Part shown: positions 42,224-50,522 of the stretch, piece by piece | Layout of the letters: every line of letters begins with the position of its first letter | Position numbering within the stretch: the stretch's first letter is position 1 | Source: an uncultured Eubacteriales bacterium | GTDB lineage: Bacteria; Bacillota; Clostridia; Oscillospirales; Oscillospiraceae | DNA length: 64,000 bases | NCBI GenBank assembly: GCA_900545815.1 | Contig: URAM01000006.1 | Coordinates: 1 to 64,000, forward strand | Direction of reading: 5' to 3' | Translations under genes and position numbers: made by a program | Notes under the pieces: model-generated | Database searches by the model: none | Told to the model about the DNA's origin: nothing | Seen by the model: the letters and a program-made list of their open reading frames with translations, nothing else

Positions 42224-42646
42224 TTGACCTTGAATATTGCATTGATGACAGACGAAAAAAAACAGGAACTGATGACACAGTTCTGCATAGCTTACTGCGG
42301 TATTCTGGCAAAGCATACCCTCTGCGCTACCAACACCACTGGGAATGTCATCAAAGAGGCCACTGGCCTGGATATCTCCCTTTTCCTGTCCCATGAGCAC
42401 GGCGGCTGCCAGCAGATCGGCACCCGCATCTCCTACAACGAGATCGACATGGTGTTCTTCTTCACCGACCCGGGCAATCCGGCCTATGAGGAGGATCTCC
42501 ACTACATCTGCCGTCTCTGCGACCAAAACAACGTCCCCATCGCCACCAACCTGGGCACGGCGGAAATGCTCATCCAGGGTCTGGCACGGGGTGACTTGGA
42601 TTGGAGAAATATCCTCTATCCCAGAAACTCACAATTCTTGCTGTAA
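42224..42646 (+). CDS. Methylglyoxal-synthase-fold protein, catalytic residues replaced
   Basis: 140 residues clearly aligning with methylglyoxal synthase over the whole length (NIALMTDEKK, ATNTTGNVIKEATG, GGCQQIGTRIS, IDMVFFFTDPGNP, NVPIATNLGTAEMLIQGL). Compared with the E. coli enzyme as I recall it, the catalytic Asp71 of GGDQQ is Cys62, His98 is replaced near Tyr88, His19 is Thr9, and the phosphate-binding TGTTG is TNTTG. It is therefore unlikely to make methylglyoxal from dihydroxyacetone phosphate. The start is TTG 42224 (5 nt after AGGAG) or TTG 42230. It lies 101 bp after the minD-like gene. Confidence 0.8.
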   Translation: MTLNIALMTDEKKQELMTQFCIAYCGILAKHTLCATNTTGNVIKEATGLDISLFLSHEHGGCQQIGTRISYNEIDMVFFFTDPGNPAYEEDLHYICRLCDQNNVPIATNLGTAEMLIQGLARGDLDWRNILYPRNSQFLL

Positions 42647-42661
42647 TCCTTCCGGAAAGGC

Positions 42662-42690
42662 TTGACGGAACCAGTCAATCCGGATATAAT
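42662..42690 (+). promoter_or_regulatory. hisS-aspS promoter
   Basis: TTGACG (42662-42667) and TATAAT (42685-42690), spacing 17 bp; the predicted transcript starts near 42697, at the 5' edge of the T-box leader. Confidence 0.82.
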
Positions 42691-42696
42691 CGTTCC

Positions 42697-42966
42697 TGTT
42701 GGAACATCACTGCGCAGAAGGCGCATAAGTACCCTGCATACCGTCGGACAGAGAACCGGGTCATTGGCTGAGAGCCTGGGACGAAGATGGTGCAGGGGAA
42801 GACAGCGCTGGAGCAGGTTCGGAGACGAACGCGGTTCCCTTCCCGCAACAGAAGGAGCAAGAGGGCATCTGCCGATATGGCAGGCGCCGAATATGGGTGG
42901 CACCACGAAGTGATGATTTTCGCTCTCGTCCCATAGCGCTGACCGCTTTGGGACGAGCGTTTTTTT
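42697..42966 (+). promoter_or_regulatory. T-box riboswitch leader of hisS-aspS
   Basis: Uncharged-tRNA-sensing transcription attenuator. The T-box core GGGTGGCACCACG lies at 42895-42907. The terminator CTCGTCCCA (42925-42933) pairs with TGGGACGAG (42949-42957) and is followed by seven T. Stem I contains AGTA (about 42731) opposite a specifier loop between CCCTGCA/TGCAGGG and GGCGC/GCGCT helices; that loop reads GAAGACA, so the specifier is most likely GAC (Asp) rather than a His codon. The specifier call is less certain than the T-box call. Confidence 0.9.
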
Positions 42967-43027
42967 GCCCTGTGCCCAAGACAACTTTGCATTTTAACCA
43001 ACTTCAAAGGAAAGGATTGTTATTCCG

Positions 43028-44389
43028 ATGGCAAAACAGAAACCACGCACCCTCTCCGGCTTCATGGAATTACTGCCGGTGCCCCAGCAGCAGATGGAGC
43101 GCATCATGGAGATCCTGCGCAATACCTATTCCCTCTACGGCTTCACTCCGCTGGACACGCCCATCATTGAATCTGCCGAAGTCCTGTTGGCCAAAGGCGG
43201 CGGGGAAACAGAGAAACAGATCTACCGCTTCCAGAAGGGTGACAGCGACTTGGCACTCCGCTTTGACCTGACCGTTCCCCTGGCCAAGTATGTGGCGCTC
43301 CACTACGGCGAATTGCAATTCCCATTCCGCCGCTATCAGATCGGCAAGGTCTATCGAGGCGAACGAGCACAGCGAGGCCGGTTCCGAGAGTTCTATCAGG
43401 CAGACATCGACATCATCGGTGATGGCAAGCTGGACATCATCAACGAAGCGGAAATCCCCTCCATCATCTACCGTACCTTCTCTCAGCTAGGTCTGAAGCG
43501 GTTCCAGATTCGAGTCAACAACCGCAAAATTCTCAACGGCTTCTACTCCATGGTGGGGTTGGCCGACAAGAGCCAGGACGTCATGCGCACGGTGGATAAG
43601 CTGGACAAGATTGGCGCGGAAAAGGTCAAGACCCTGTTGATGGAGGACATCGGCGTGGCAGAGGACGTGGCCAACCAGGTGCTAGACTTTATCGCCATCG
43701 GCGGCAGCAACCAGGAAGTGTTGGCTGCCCTGGAAGGCTACCAGGGCAAGGACGAGCTGTTTGACACCGGCCTGGAAGAACTGTCCACTGTAGTGCGCTA
43801 CCTATCCGCCTTCGGCGTCCCCGAAGAAAACTTTGCCGTGGATCTGACCATTGCCCGCGGTCTGGATTACTACACCGGCACTGTCTATGAGACTACTATG
43901 CTGGATCATCCGGAGATTGGCTCCGTCTGCTCCGGTGGCCGCTATGACAACCTGGCGGAATACTACACCGATAAGCAGCTCCCCGGCGTGGGTATCTCCA
44001 TCGGCTTGACCCGCCTGTTCTATGTGCTGGGCGAACAGGGGATGCTGAATCCCGACCTGCCCACCGCTGCCGCTGATGTGCTGGTCATCCCCATGGGCGA
44101 GGAACAGCAGGGCTACGCCATTGCCACCGCCACTGCACTGCGGGAGGCTGGCATCCGCACCCAGCTGTACGCCGAGAAGAAGAAGTTCAAGGCCAGGATC
44201 ACCTACGCCGCCAAAATGGGCATCCCCTATGCCATGTTCTTGGGCGAGACTGAGGAGCAGGACAAGGTAGTAGCGCTGAAAGACCTGAACAAGGGCGAGC
44301 AGGTGACCATTTCCTTCGAGGAAGCTGTGAAGCTGATTCAGGATGGTATCGCCCAGGCCAACCAAGGCACTGTCATCAAAGAGAACTGA
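43028..44389 (+). CDS. hisS: Histidyl-tRNA synthetase
   Basis: Class II synthetase, 453 residues. Motif 1 region (YGFTPLDTPIIE), motif 2 (FRRYQIGKVYRGERAQRGRFREFYQADIDIIG), the histidine-binding ARGLDYYTGTVYE and motif 3 (GVGISIGLTRLFYVL) are present, followed by the anticodon-binding domain (about 355-440). It is preceded by the T-box and transcribed with aspS 28 bp downstream. Confidence 0.97.
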   Translation: MAKQKPRTLSGFMELLPVPQQQMERIMEILRNTYSLYGFTPLDTPIIESAEVLLAKGGGETEKQIYRFQKGDSDLALRFDLTVPLAKYVALHYGELQFPFRRYQIGKVYRGERAQRGRFREFYQADIDIIGDGKLDIINEAEIPSIIYRTFSQLGLKRFQIRVNNRKILNGFYSMVGLADKSQDVMRTVDKLDKIGAEKVKTLLMEDIGVAEDVANQVLDFIAIGGSNQEVLAALEGYQGKDELFDTGLEELSTVVRYLSAFGVPEENFAVDLTIARGLDYYTGTVYETTMLDHPEIGSVCSGGRYDNLAEYYTDKQLPGVGISIGLTRLFYVLGEQGMLNPDLPTAAADVLVIPMGEEQQGYAIATATALREAGIRTQLYAEKKKFKARITYAAKMGIPYAMFLGETEEQDKVVALKDLNKGEQVTISFEEAVKLIQDGIAQANQGTVIKEN

Positions 44390-44417
44390 TTACAACGGAT
44401 AATAGGAGAGAACAACT

Positions 44418-46226
44418 ATGGACACCATGACTGGTTTTAAGCGCACCCACTACTGTGGCACTCTGCGCGCGGAAAATATTGGGGAAACCGTCTCCGTCTG
44501 CGGCTGGATCCAGCGGCAGCGTGACCTGGGCGGCCTGATCTTCGCAGATCTGCGGGATCGCACCGGCCTGCTCCAGCTGGCTTTCGGTGATGATACCGAT
44601 AAGGAAATTTTCGAGAAGGCTTCCAGCCTGCGCAGTGAATATGTGGTCGCCGCTGTGGGCACCGTTCGGGAACGGGAGAGCAAGAGCAAAAAAATCCCCA
44701 CCGGTGACATCGAAGTGTTCGTCACCGAGCTGCGTATTTTGAGCAAGGCCGAAACGCCTCCCTTTGAGATCGTGGACGGCACCAAAGCCAATGAAATGCT
44801 CCGCCTGAAATATCGTTACCTGGATCTGCGCCGTCCGGAGCTGCAAAAAAACCTGATGTTCCGCCACAAGGTGGCCAAGATCACCAGAGACTACTTCGAT
44901 GAAAATGGCTTCCTGGAGATCGAGACGCCCACCCTCATCAAATCCACCCCCGAAGGCGCCCGCGATTTCCTGGTGCCCAGCCGCATCCATCCGGGCAAGT
45001 TCTACGCTCTGCCCCAGTCCCCCCAGATTTATAAGCAGCTGTGTATGGTGGCTGGTTTTGACCGCTATATGCAGATCGCCCGCTGCTATCGTGACGAGGA
45101 TCTCCGTGCTGACCGTCAGCCGGAATTTACCCAGATCGACCTGGAAATGTCCTTCGTCACGGTGGAAGACGTCCTGTCCATCGGCGAAGGCTACATCCGT
45201 CGGGTGTTCCAGGACGCCATGGGCATTGACATCGGTCCCCTGCCCCGGATGACCTATCAGGAAGCCATGGAGAAGTACGGCAGCGACAAGCCGGACACCC
45301 GCTATGGCATGGAGATCTTCAACCTGGCTGACGAAGTGAAGAACTGCGGTTTTGCCGTCTTTACCAACGCCCTCCAGGCAGGCGGCGGCGTCCATGGCAT
45401 CTGTGCCAAGGGTGCCTTCAAGGCGCTGTCTCGGAAGGAGCTGGACAAGCTCATTGACCACGTCAAGGGCATCGGCGGCAAGGGCATCGCCTGGATCCGC
45501 ATGGGCGAGGATGGCTCCATTGCTTCCTCCTTCAAGAAGTTCATGACCGAGGAAGAAATGGCCGCTATCATCGCCAAGGCAGGCGGGGAACCAGGGGATG
45601 TCATCATGATCATCTCCGATGAACGGTACAACAACAGCCTGACCACCTTGGGTCAGCTGCGTATCACCGTGGCAAAGAAGCTGGATCTCATCCCCAAGGG
45701 TGTTTACAAGCCCTTGTGGATCGTGGAATTCCCCTTCTTTGACTGGGACGAGGAGACGCAGACCTGGGTGGCCATGCACCATCCGTTCACCGCTATCGTG
45801 GACGAGTGCCTGCCCTACCTGGAGGACGAAAGCCGCAAGGGCGAAGTCCGTGCTCAGTGCTACGACATGGTGCTCAACGGCATCGAGCTGGCCTCCGGCT
45901 CCATCCGAATCACCGACCCTGAATTGCAGAACCGAGTCTTTGAACTGCTGGGACTCACTGACGAGGAAGCCCATCAGAAGTTCGGCCACCTGATCGACGC
46001 CTTCCAGTACGGCGCACCTCCTCACGGCGGAATGGCTCTGGGTCTGGATCGTGTGGTCATGCAGCTGCTGGGCGCTGAGAGCCTTCGTGACGTGCTGGCC
46101 TTCCCCAAGGTGCAGAACGCTTCCGAGCCGATGACCAACTGCCCTGACTTTGTGGATGACGCACAGCTGGACGAGCTGTCCATCGCCGTCACCCGGAAAG
46201 AAATCGAGGAAGAAACGGCGGAATAA
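44418..46226 (+). CDS. aspS: Aspartyl-tRNA synthetase
   Basis: Class II synthetase of the bacterial type, 602 residues: N-terminal OB-fold anticodon domain (about 1-110), catalytic domain (KYRYLDLRRPELQ, FLEIETPTLIKSTPEGARDFLVP, QSPQIYKQLCM, RCYRDEDLRADRQPEFTQID), an inserted GAD domain (about 300-400) and the C-terminal GLDRVVMQLLGA motif 3. Whether it is the discriminating or the Asx-charging type (with a GatCAB amidotransferase) was not determined. Confidence 0.98.
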   Translation: MDTMTGFKRTHYCGTLRAENIGETVSVCGWIQRQRDLGGLIFADLRDRTGLLQLAFGDDTDKEIFEKASSLRSEYVVAAVGTVRERESKSKKIPTGDIEVFVTELRILSKAETPPFEIVDGTKANEMLRLKYRYLDLRRPELQKNLMFRHKVAKITRDYFDENGFLEIETPTLIKSTPEGARDFLVPSRIHPGKFYALPQSPQIYKQLCMVAGFDRYMQIARCYRDEDLRADRQPEFTQIDLEMSFVTVEDVLSIGEGYIRRVFQDAMGIDIGPLPRMTYQEAMEKYGSDKPDTRYGMEIFNLADEVKNCGFAVFTNALQAGGGVHGICAKGAFKALSRKELDKLIDHVKGIGGKGIAWIRMGEDGSIASSFKKFMTEEEMAAIIAKAGGEPGDVIMIISDERYNNSLTTLGQLRITVAKKLDLIPKGVYKPLWIVEFPFFDWDEETQTWVAMHHPFTAIVDECLPYLEDESRKGEVRAQCYDMVLNGIELASGSIRITDPELQNRVFELLGLTDEEAHQKFGHLIDAFQYGAPPHGGMALGLDRVVMQLLGAESLRDVLAFPKVQNASEPMTNCPDFVDDAQLDELSIAVTRKEIEEETAE

Positions 46227-46253
46227 TTCACAGCTTTTAAAAAATATGTGGAA

Positions 46254-46281
46254 GGCGCAGAGTATATGCTCTGCGCCTTTT
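46254..46281 (+). terminator. Intrinsic terminator after aspS
   Basis: GGCGCAGAG pairs with CTCTGCGCC (6-nt loop), followed by TTTTCT. Confidence 0.88.
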
Positions 46282-46586
46282 CTAGCCTACAGCTATTCCA
46301 TTTCCATCTTCTTTAAATTGTGTTATACTCTGCTATAGCGTTAGGCCGCTCCTGCTTCCATGGCTTCATCGATGGTAGCGTATTCTACCCCGACGAAACT
46401 CATATAGCGTCCTACCTTTCCGCTACCCTGGTACGCACATACTAGGGTAGCTTTTTTACACCATTTTCCCCACATCTGTGGAAAATCATCTGGAAAAACA
46501 GTATAATGAAAGGGGCAAAAGCCGGACATACTACCTCTGATACGAATATTTGACCGATTTTCAACGATTCAGGAGGTTTTACAACT
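46282..46586. other. gap upstream region with promoter and a palindrome-like element
   Basis: A TATAAT at 46502-46507 is the best -10 for gap. About 20 bp upstream, ATTTTCC-cc-ACA...TGTGGAAAAT (46463-46487) forms a near-palindrome that covers the expected -35 position. A minus-strand frame (46341-46529) ends in MSFVGVEYATIDEAMEAGAA and has a weak GGTAGGA before its inner ATG; I do not consider it supported as a gene. Confidence 0.4.
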
Positions 46587-47597
46587 ATGTCCGTGCGTAT
46601 TGCAATCAACGGCTTCGGCCGCATCGGCCGCCTGGCCTTCCGCCAGATGTTTGGCACCGAGCTGTTCGACATCGTAGCCATCAACGACCTGACTTCCCCC
46701 AGAATGCTGGCTCACCTGCTCAAGTACGACTCCACCCAGGGCACCTATTCCCTGGCAGACAAGGTGACCCACAACGACAGCGCCATCCTGATTGATGGAC
46801 ACACCATCCCCATCTACGCCGAGTCTGACGCCTGCAAGCTCCCCTGGAGAGAACTGGGAGTGGATGTGGTACTGGAATGTACTGGCTTCTACACCAGTCG
46901 GGAGAAGGCTTCCTCCCACTTGAAGGCCGGGGCGAAAAAGGTGGTCATCTCCGCTCCGGCGGGAGATGACATCCCCACCATTGTCTACAATGTCAACCAC
47001 AAGATCCTAAAGCCCACTGACCGCATCGTCTCCGCTGCTTCCTGCACCACCAACTGTCTGGCACCCATGGCCAAGGCGCTCAACGACTGCCATCCCATCA
47101 TCTCCGGCCTTATGTGTACCATCCACGGCTACACCGGCGACCAGATGATTCTGGACGGCCCCCAGCGCAAGGGCGACCTGCGCCGCTCCCGTGCCGCTGC
47201 TGTGAATATCGTCCCCAACTCCACCGGCGCCGCCAAGGCCATTGGTCTGGTCATTCCGGAACTGAAGGGGAAGCTCATCGGCGCCGCCCAGCGGGTACCG
47301 ACCCCCACTGGCTCCACCACCCTGCTCCATGCAGTCATCGAAGGCCAGACCAGCGTAGACGAGCTGAACGCCGCTATCAAATCTCAGACCAATGAATCCT
47401 TTGGCTATAACACCGACGAGATCGTATCCTCCGACATTGTAGGGATGCGGTACGGTTCCCTCTTTGACGCCACCCAGACCATGGTGATGAACCTGGAGCA
47501 TCATATGGCTCATGTTCAGGTAGTCTCCTGGTATGACAACGAAAACAGCTACACCTCCCAGATGGTGCGCACCATCGCTTATCTGGCTCAGCTGTAA
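46587..47597 (+). CDS. gap: Glyceraldehyde-3-phosphate dehydrogenase, NAD-dependent type
   Basis: Glycolytic oxidation and phosphorylation of glyceraldehyde 3-phosphate. 336 residues with INGFGRIGR, Asp34 in INDL (favouring NAD over NADP), the catalytic Cys153 in SAASCTTNC, the His in CTIHGYTGDQ, and SWYDNENSYTSQMV near the end. An AGGAGG lies upstream of the ATG. It is 43 bp before pyk, and separated from pgk-tpiA-gpmI-eno by about 38 kb. Confidence 0.98.
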   Translation: MSVRIAINGFGRIGRLAFRQMFGTELFDIVAINDLTSPRMLAHLLKYDSTQGTYSLADKVTHNDSAILIDGHTIPIYAESDACKLPWRELGVDVVLECTGFYTSREKASSHLKAGAKKVVISAPAGDDIPTIVYNVNHKILKPTDRIVSAASCTTNCLAPMAKALNDCHPIISGLMCTIHGYTGDQMILDGPQRKGDLRRSRAAAVNIVPNSTGAAKAIGLVIPELKGKLIGAAQRVPTPTGSTTLLHAVIEGQTSVDELNAAIKSQTNESFGYNTDEIVSSDIVGMRYGSLFDATQTMVMNLEHHMAHVQVVSWYDNENSYTSQMVRTIAYLAQL

Positions 47598-47640
47598 CCG
47601 AACAGCCGGTATGGGAGGGTTGAGAAAGGGGTAATTTGCC

Positions 47641-49053
47641 ATGAAAAAGACCAAGATCATCTGCACAATGGGGCCCGCCTGCACCGATCATGACACGCTG
47701 ACCAAAATGGTGGAAGCGGGGATGAATGTGGCGCGGTTCAATTTCTCCCACGGCAGTCACGAGGAGCATCAGCGAAATATCCAATTAGTGAAACAGATTC
47801 GAGAGGAATTGGATCAGCCCATCGCCCTCATGCTGGACACCAAGGGGCCGGAGTTCCGCATCGGCACCTTTGGGGAAAAACAGGTGGAACTGGTGGCCGG
47901 TGAAACCTTCACCCTGACCGCCGAACCGGTGGTGGGGGATGTCCACCAAGTCTCTGTCTCCTGCCCTGCCATCTTCCAGCAGCTAAAGGCAGGAGATCCC
48001 ATCCTGATCAACGATGGCCTAGTGACCATCCAGGTCACAGAGCGGAATGACACACGCGCGGTCTGCAAGGTGATCATCGGCGGGATCATCAGCAATAACA
48101 AGAGCATGAGCTTTCCCAACAAGCTCTTGCACACCGAATATCTCAGCCAGCAGGACAAAGAGGATCTCCTGTTCGGTATCCACATGAATGTGGATTATGT
48201 GGCAGCATCCTTTGTCTCCACTGCGCAGGATATGCAGGATTTACGGACATTTTTGGATCAGAACGGCGGGCAGGAGATCGACATCATCGCCAAAATTGAA
48301 AACCGTTCCGGCGTGGACAATGCCGATGCCATTTTGAACTACTGTGATGGCATCATGGTCGCTCGCGGAGACTTGGGCGTGGAGATCCCCTATGAGGAGC
48401 TGCCCCCCATCCAGAAACAGCTCATCCAGCTCTGCCTGAAGCGGGGCAAGATCGTCATCACCGCTACGGAAATGCTGGAGTCCATGACCTCCAAGCCCCG
48501 TCCCACCAGAGCGGAGATCTCCGACGTGGCCAACGCCGTCTACGATGGCTCCAGCGCCATTATGCTCTCCGGTGAGACCGCCGCAGGGCAATATCCAGTG
48601 GAAGCTGTTCAGGCTATGAGCCGCATTGCCGTCCGGACGGAGGCGGATATTGACTACGAAAAACGGTTCCGGAACACGGATTTCCACCTGTATCACTACA
48701 ACGATGCCATGAGCCACGGCGCCTGCGCCCTGGCCATTGATACAAAGGTCAGCGCCATAGTGGTGTGTACCCTCAGCGGGGATATGGCACGGCAAGTGTC
48801 TCGATTCCGCTGCCCTAAGCCCATTATCGGCATGACCACAAAACGGAAGGTTTGGAATCAACTGTCCCTGTTCTGGAACGTCCGTCCAGCCATGAGTGAG
48901 CAGTTCCCCACAGTGGATGTTCTGCTTTATCATGCCCGAAAGGTAGCAAAGAAATCCGGCTTGGTGAAGATCGGAGATCGGATCATCATCACAGCTGGGA
49001 TCACCAACGGTACGTCAGGCAACACTGATTTGATCAAGATGGAAGAAATCTAA
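47641..49053 (+). CDS. pyk: Pyruvate kinase (short form)
   Basis: Last ATP-yielding step of glycolysis. 470 residues: barrel with ICTMGPACTDHDTL, NFSHGSHEEH, MLDTKGPEFRIG, the catalytic Lys in IAKIENRSGVDN, ARGDLGVEIPYEELPPIQK and TATEMLESM, then the allosteric C-domain. It lacks the extra PEP-utiliser-like domain found in Bacillus pyruvate kinases. AAAGGGG precedes the ATG. Transcribed with gap. Confidence 0.97.
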   Translation: MKKTKIICTMGPACTDHDTLTKMVEAGMNVARFNFSHGSHEEHQRNIQLVKQIREELDQPIALMLDTKGPEFRIGTFGEKQVELVAGETFTLTAEPVVGDVHQVSVSCPAIFQQLKAGDPILINDGLVTIQVTERNDTRAVCKVIIGGIISNNKSMSFPNKLLHTEYLSQQDKEDLLFGIHMNVDYVAASFVSTAQDMQDLRTFLDQNGGQEIDIIAKIENRSGVDNADAILNYCDGIMVARGDLGVEIPYEELPPIQKQLIQLCLKRGKIVITATEMLESMTSKPRPTRAEISDVANAVYDGSSAIMLSGETAAGQYPVEAVQAMSRIAVRTEADIDYEKRFRNTDFHLYHYNDAMSHGACALAIDTKVSAIVVCTLSGDMARQVSRFRCPKPIIGMTTKRKVWNQLSLFWNVRPAMSEQFPTVDVLLYHARKVAKKSGLVKIGDRIIITAGITNGTSGNTDLIKMEEI

Positions 49054-49070
49054 GCTTTTTAACGTGGAAA

Positions 49071-49104
49071 AGCGACCCCTTCCAACCTGCGAGAAGGGGT
49101 CGCT
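49071..49104 (+). terminator. Hairpin after pyk
   Basis: AGCGACCCCTTC pairs with GAAGGGGTCGCT. It is followed by GTAATAAAATG rather than a T-run, so it may only attenuate readthrough into the CoA-transferase gene or protect the 3' end. Confidence 0.5.
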
Positions 49105-49133
49105 GTAATAAAATGCAAGGAGCGATACATACC

Positions 49134-50456
49134 ATGAGACTTCCCACCATGAAACCGGATGTCCTGCAACAGTACCAGGAAAAGCTCACCACGCCGGAAG
49201 AAGCTGTTCAGCTGGTGCAGAGCGGCGATCGAATCTATTACGGCGTCAACATTTCCATTCCCTACGGTATCGACAACCTGTTGGCCAAGCGGGAGCCAGA
49301 GCTGGAGAACGTGACCGTGGGCGGTGCCAGCTGTTTTTTGCCCAATGATCTGCTGAATCCCAATCGTAAGGCGTTCCATCCCAACACGTTTTTCTTCGGC
49401 ACCTCCGAACGTGCCGCCCAAAAGGTCAAATATGTGGAGCACACCAGCGCCCACCTAAGCGAGACGGACAACTGGGTATACAACATCCTGAAACCAAACG
49501 TAGCCTTCCTGCCTGTCTCCGCTCCCGATGAAAACGGAGCCATGTCCATGGGGCCTGCCGGTCTGGTGTGCGGCCCTTACCTGCTGAATTGCTGCAAGAC
49601 CATCATTCTGGTGGTGAATAAAAACATCCCCTATATGCGCTCCGATTACATGGCGCACATCTCTGATGCCACCTGCATTGTAGAGATGGACGAACCATTG
49701 GTATCTATCCCCAACCTAGAACCTTCTCCAGCACTAGAAGCCATCTCCACCTTCATCGCCGACCAGACCTGTGACGGCGCCTGCATCCAAATGGGCATCG
49801 GCGACCTGTCCACGGCGGTGGGGTTCGGCCTGCGGAACAAGAACGACCTGGGGATTCACAGTGAGATGATGGGCGATTCTATGATGGAATTGGTAAAGCG
49901 AGGCAACGTGACCAACACCAGAAAAACCTATCTGCCTGGCGTCTCCAGCGCTGCCTTTTTGATGGGCACCAAGGATCTGTACGAGTGGGCGGATTGGAAC
50001 GATCAACTCTATTTCCTCCCCTCGCCCATCTGCAACAACCCTCTGAACATCGCCAAAAATGACAACGTGCTGTCAGTGAATACGGCGTTGGAGATCGACC
50101 TGGTGGGTCAAGTGGTGGCCGATAATATCGTTGGCACCCAGTACAGCTCCATTGGCGGTCAGTTGGACTTTGTCCAGGGCGCACAGCTGTCCAAAGGCGG
50201 CAAATCTTTTATTGCCCTCACCTCCACCCACACCAAAAACGGCCAGCTTTACAGCAACATCGTCCCTCGTTTCCAGACCGGCACCTTCGTCACCACTCCT
50301 CGCTCCTGCGTCCAGTATGTGGTCACGGAGTACGGCTGCGTGAACTTGAAACTGCTGACCATGCGGGAACGGGTGCTGGCGCTCATCAGTCTGGCACACC
50401 CCTCTTTTCGGGAACAGCTGCGGGATCAGGCCAAGGAGTTTGGGCTTCTCCCGTAA
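49134..50456 (+). CDS. Acetyl-CoA/4-hydroxybutyrate CoA-transferase family protein
   Basis: 440-residue CoA-transferase of the AbfT/Cat2 family, which moves CoA between acyl-CoA and acetate, butyrate or 4-hydroxybutyrate during fermentation. Motifs are SVSAPDENGAMSMGP-like (LPVSAPDENGAMSMG), QMGIGDLSTAV, GIHSEMMGDSMMELV (probable catalytic Glu) and GGQLDFVQGAQLSKGGKSFIAL. The ATG at 49134 follows AAGGAG; an earlier ATG at 49113 has no ribosome site and contains that AAGGAG. Substrate (butyrate or 4-hydroxybutyrate) cannot be fixed from sequence. Confidence 0.9.
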   Translation: MRLPTMKPDVLQQYQEKLTTPEEAVQLVQSGDRIYYGVNISIPYGIDNLLAKREPELENVTVGGASCFLPNDLLNPNRKAFHPNTFFFGTSERAAQKVKYVEHTSAHLSETDNWVYNILKPNVAFLPVSAPDENGAMSMGPAGLVCGPYLLNCCKTIILVVNKNIPYMRSDYMAHISDATCIVEMDEPLVSIPNLEPSPALEAISTFIADQTCDGACIQMGIGDLSTAVGFGLRNKNDLGIHSEMMGDSMMELVKRGNVTNTRKTYLPGVSSAAFLMGTKDLYEWADWNDQLYFLPSPICNNPLNIAKNDNVLSVNTALEIDLVGQVVADNIVGTQYSSIGGQLDFVQGAQLSKGGKSFIALTSTHTKNGQLYSNIVPRFQTGTFVTTPRSCVQYVVTEYGCVNLKLLTMRERVLALISLAHPSFREQLRDQAKEFGLLP

Positions 50457-50480
50457 TCGAAAAACACGATTTTATCAAAC

Positions 50481-50521
50481 AAAAAGGAACCCTTCTGACT
50501 CGTCCAGAGGGGTTCCTTTTT
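50481..50521. terminator. Bidirectional terminator between the CoA-transferase gene and rnhA
   Basis: AAAAAGGAACCC pairs with GGGTTCCTTTTT. The rnhA stop is 2 bp beyond it. Confidence 0.9.
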
Positions 50522-50522
50522 G

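Noticed and set aside
46341..46529. 62-codon minus-strand ORF ending in a regular-looking 20-residue segment
   Set aside because: Ribosome site weak, overlaps the gap promoter region, no recognisable homology; listed only as part of the spacer.
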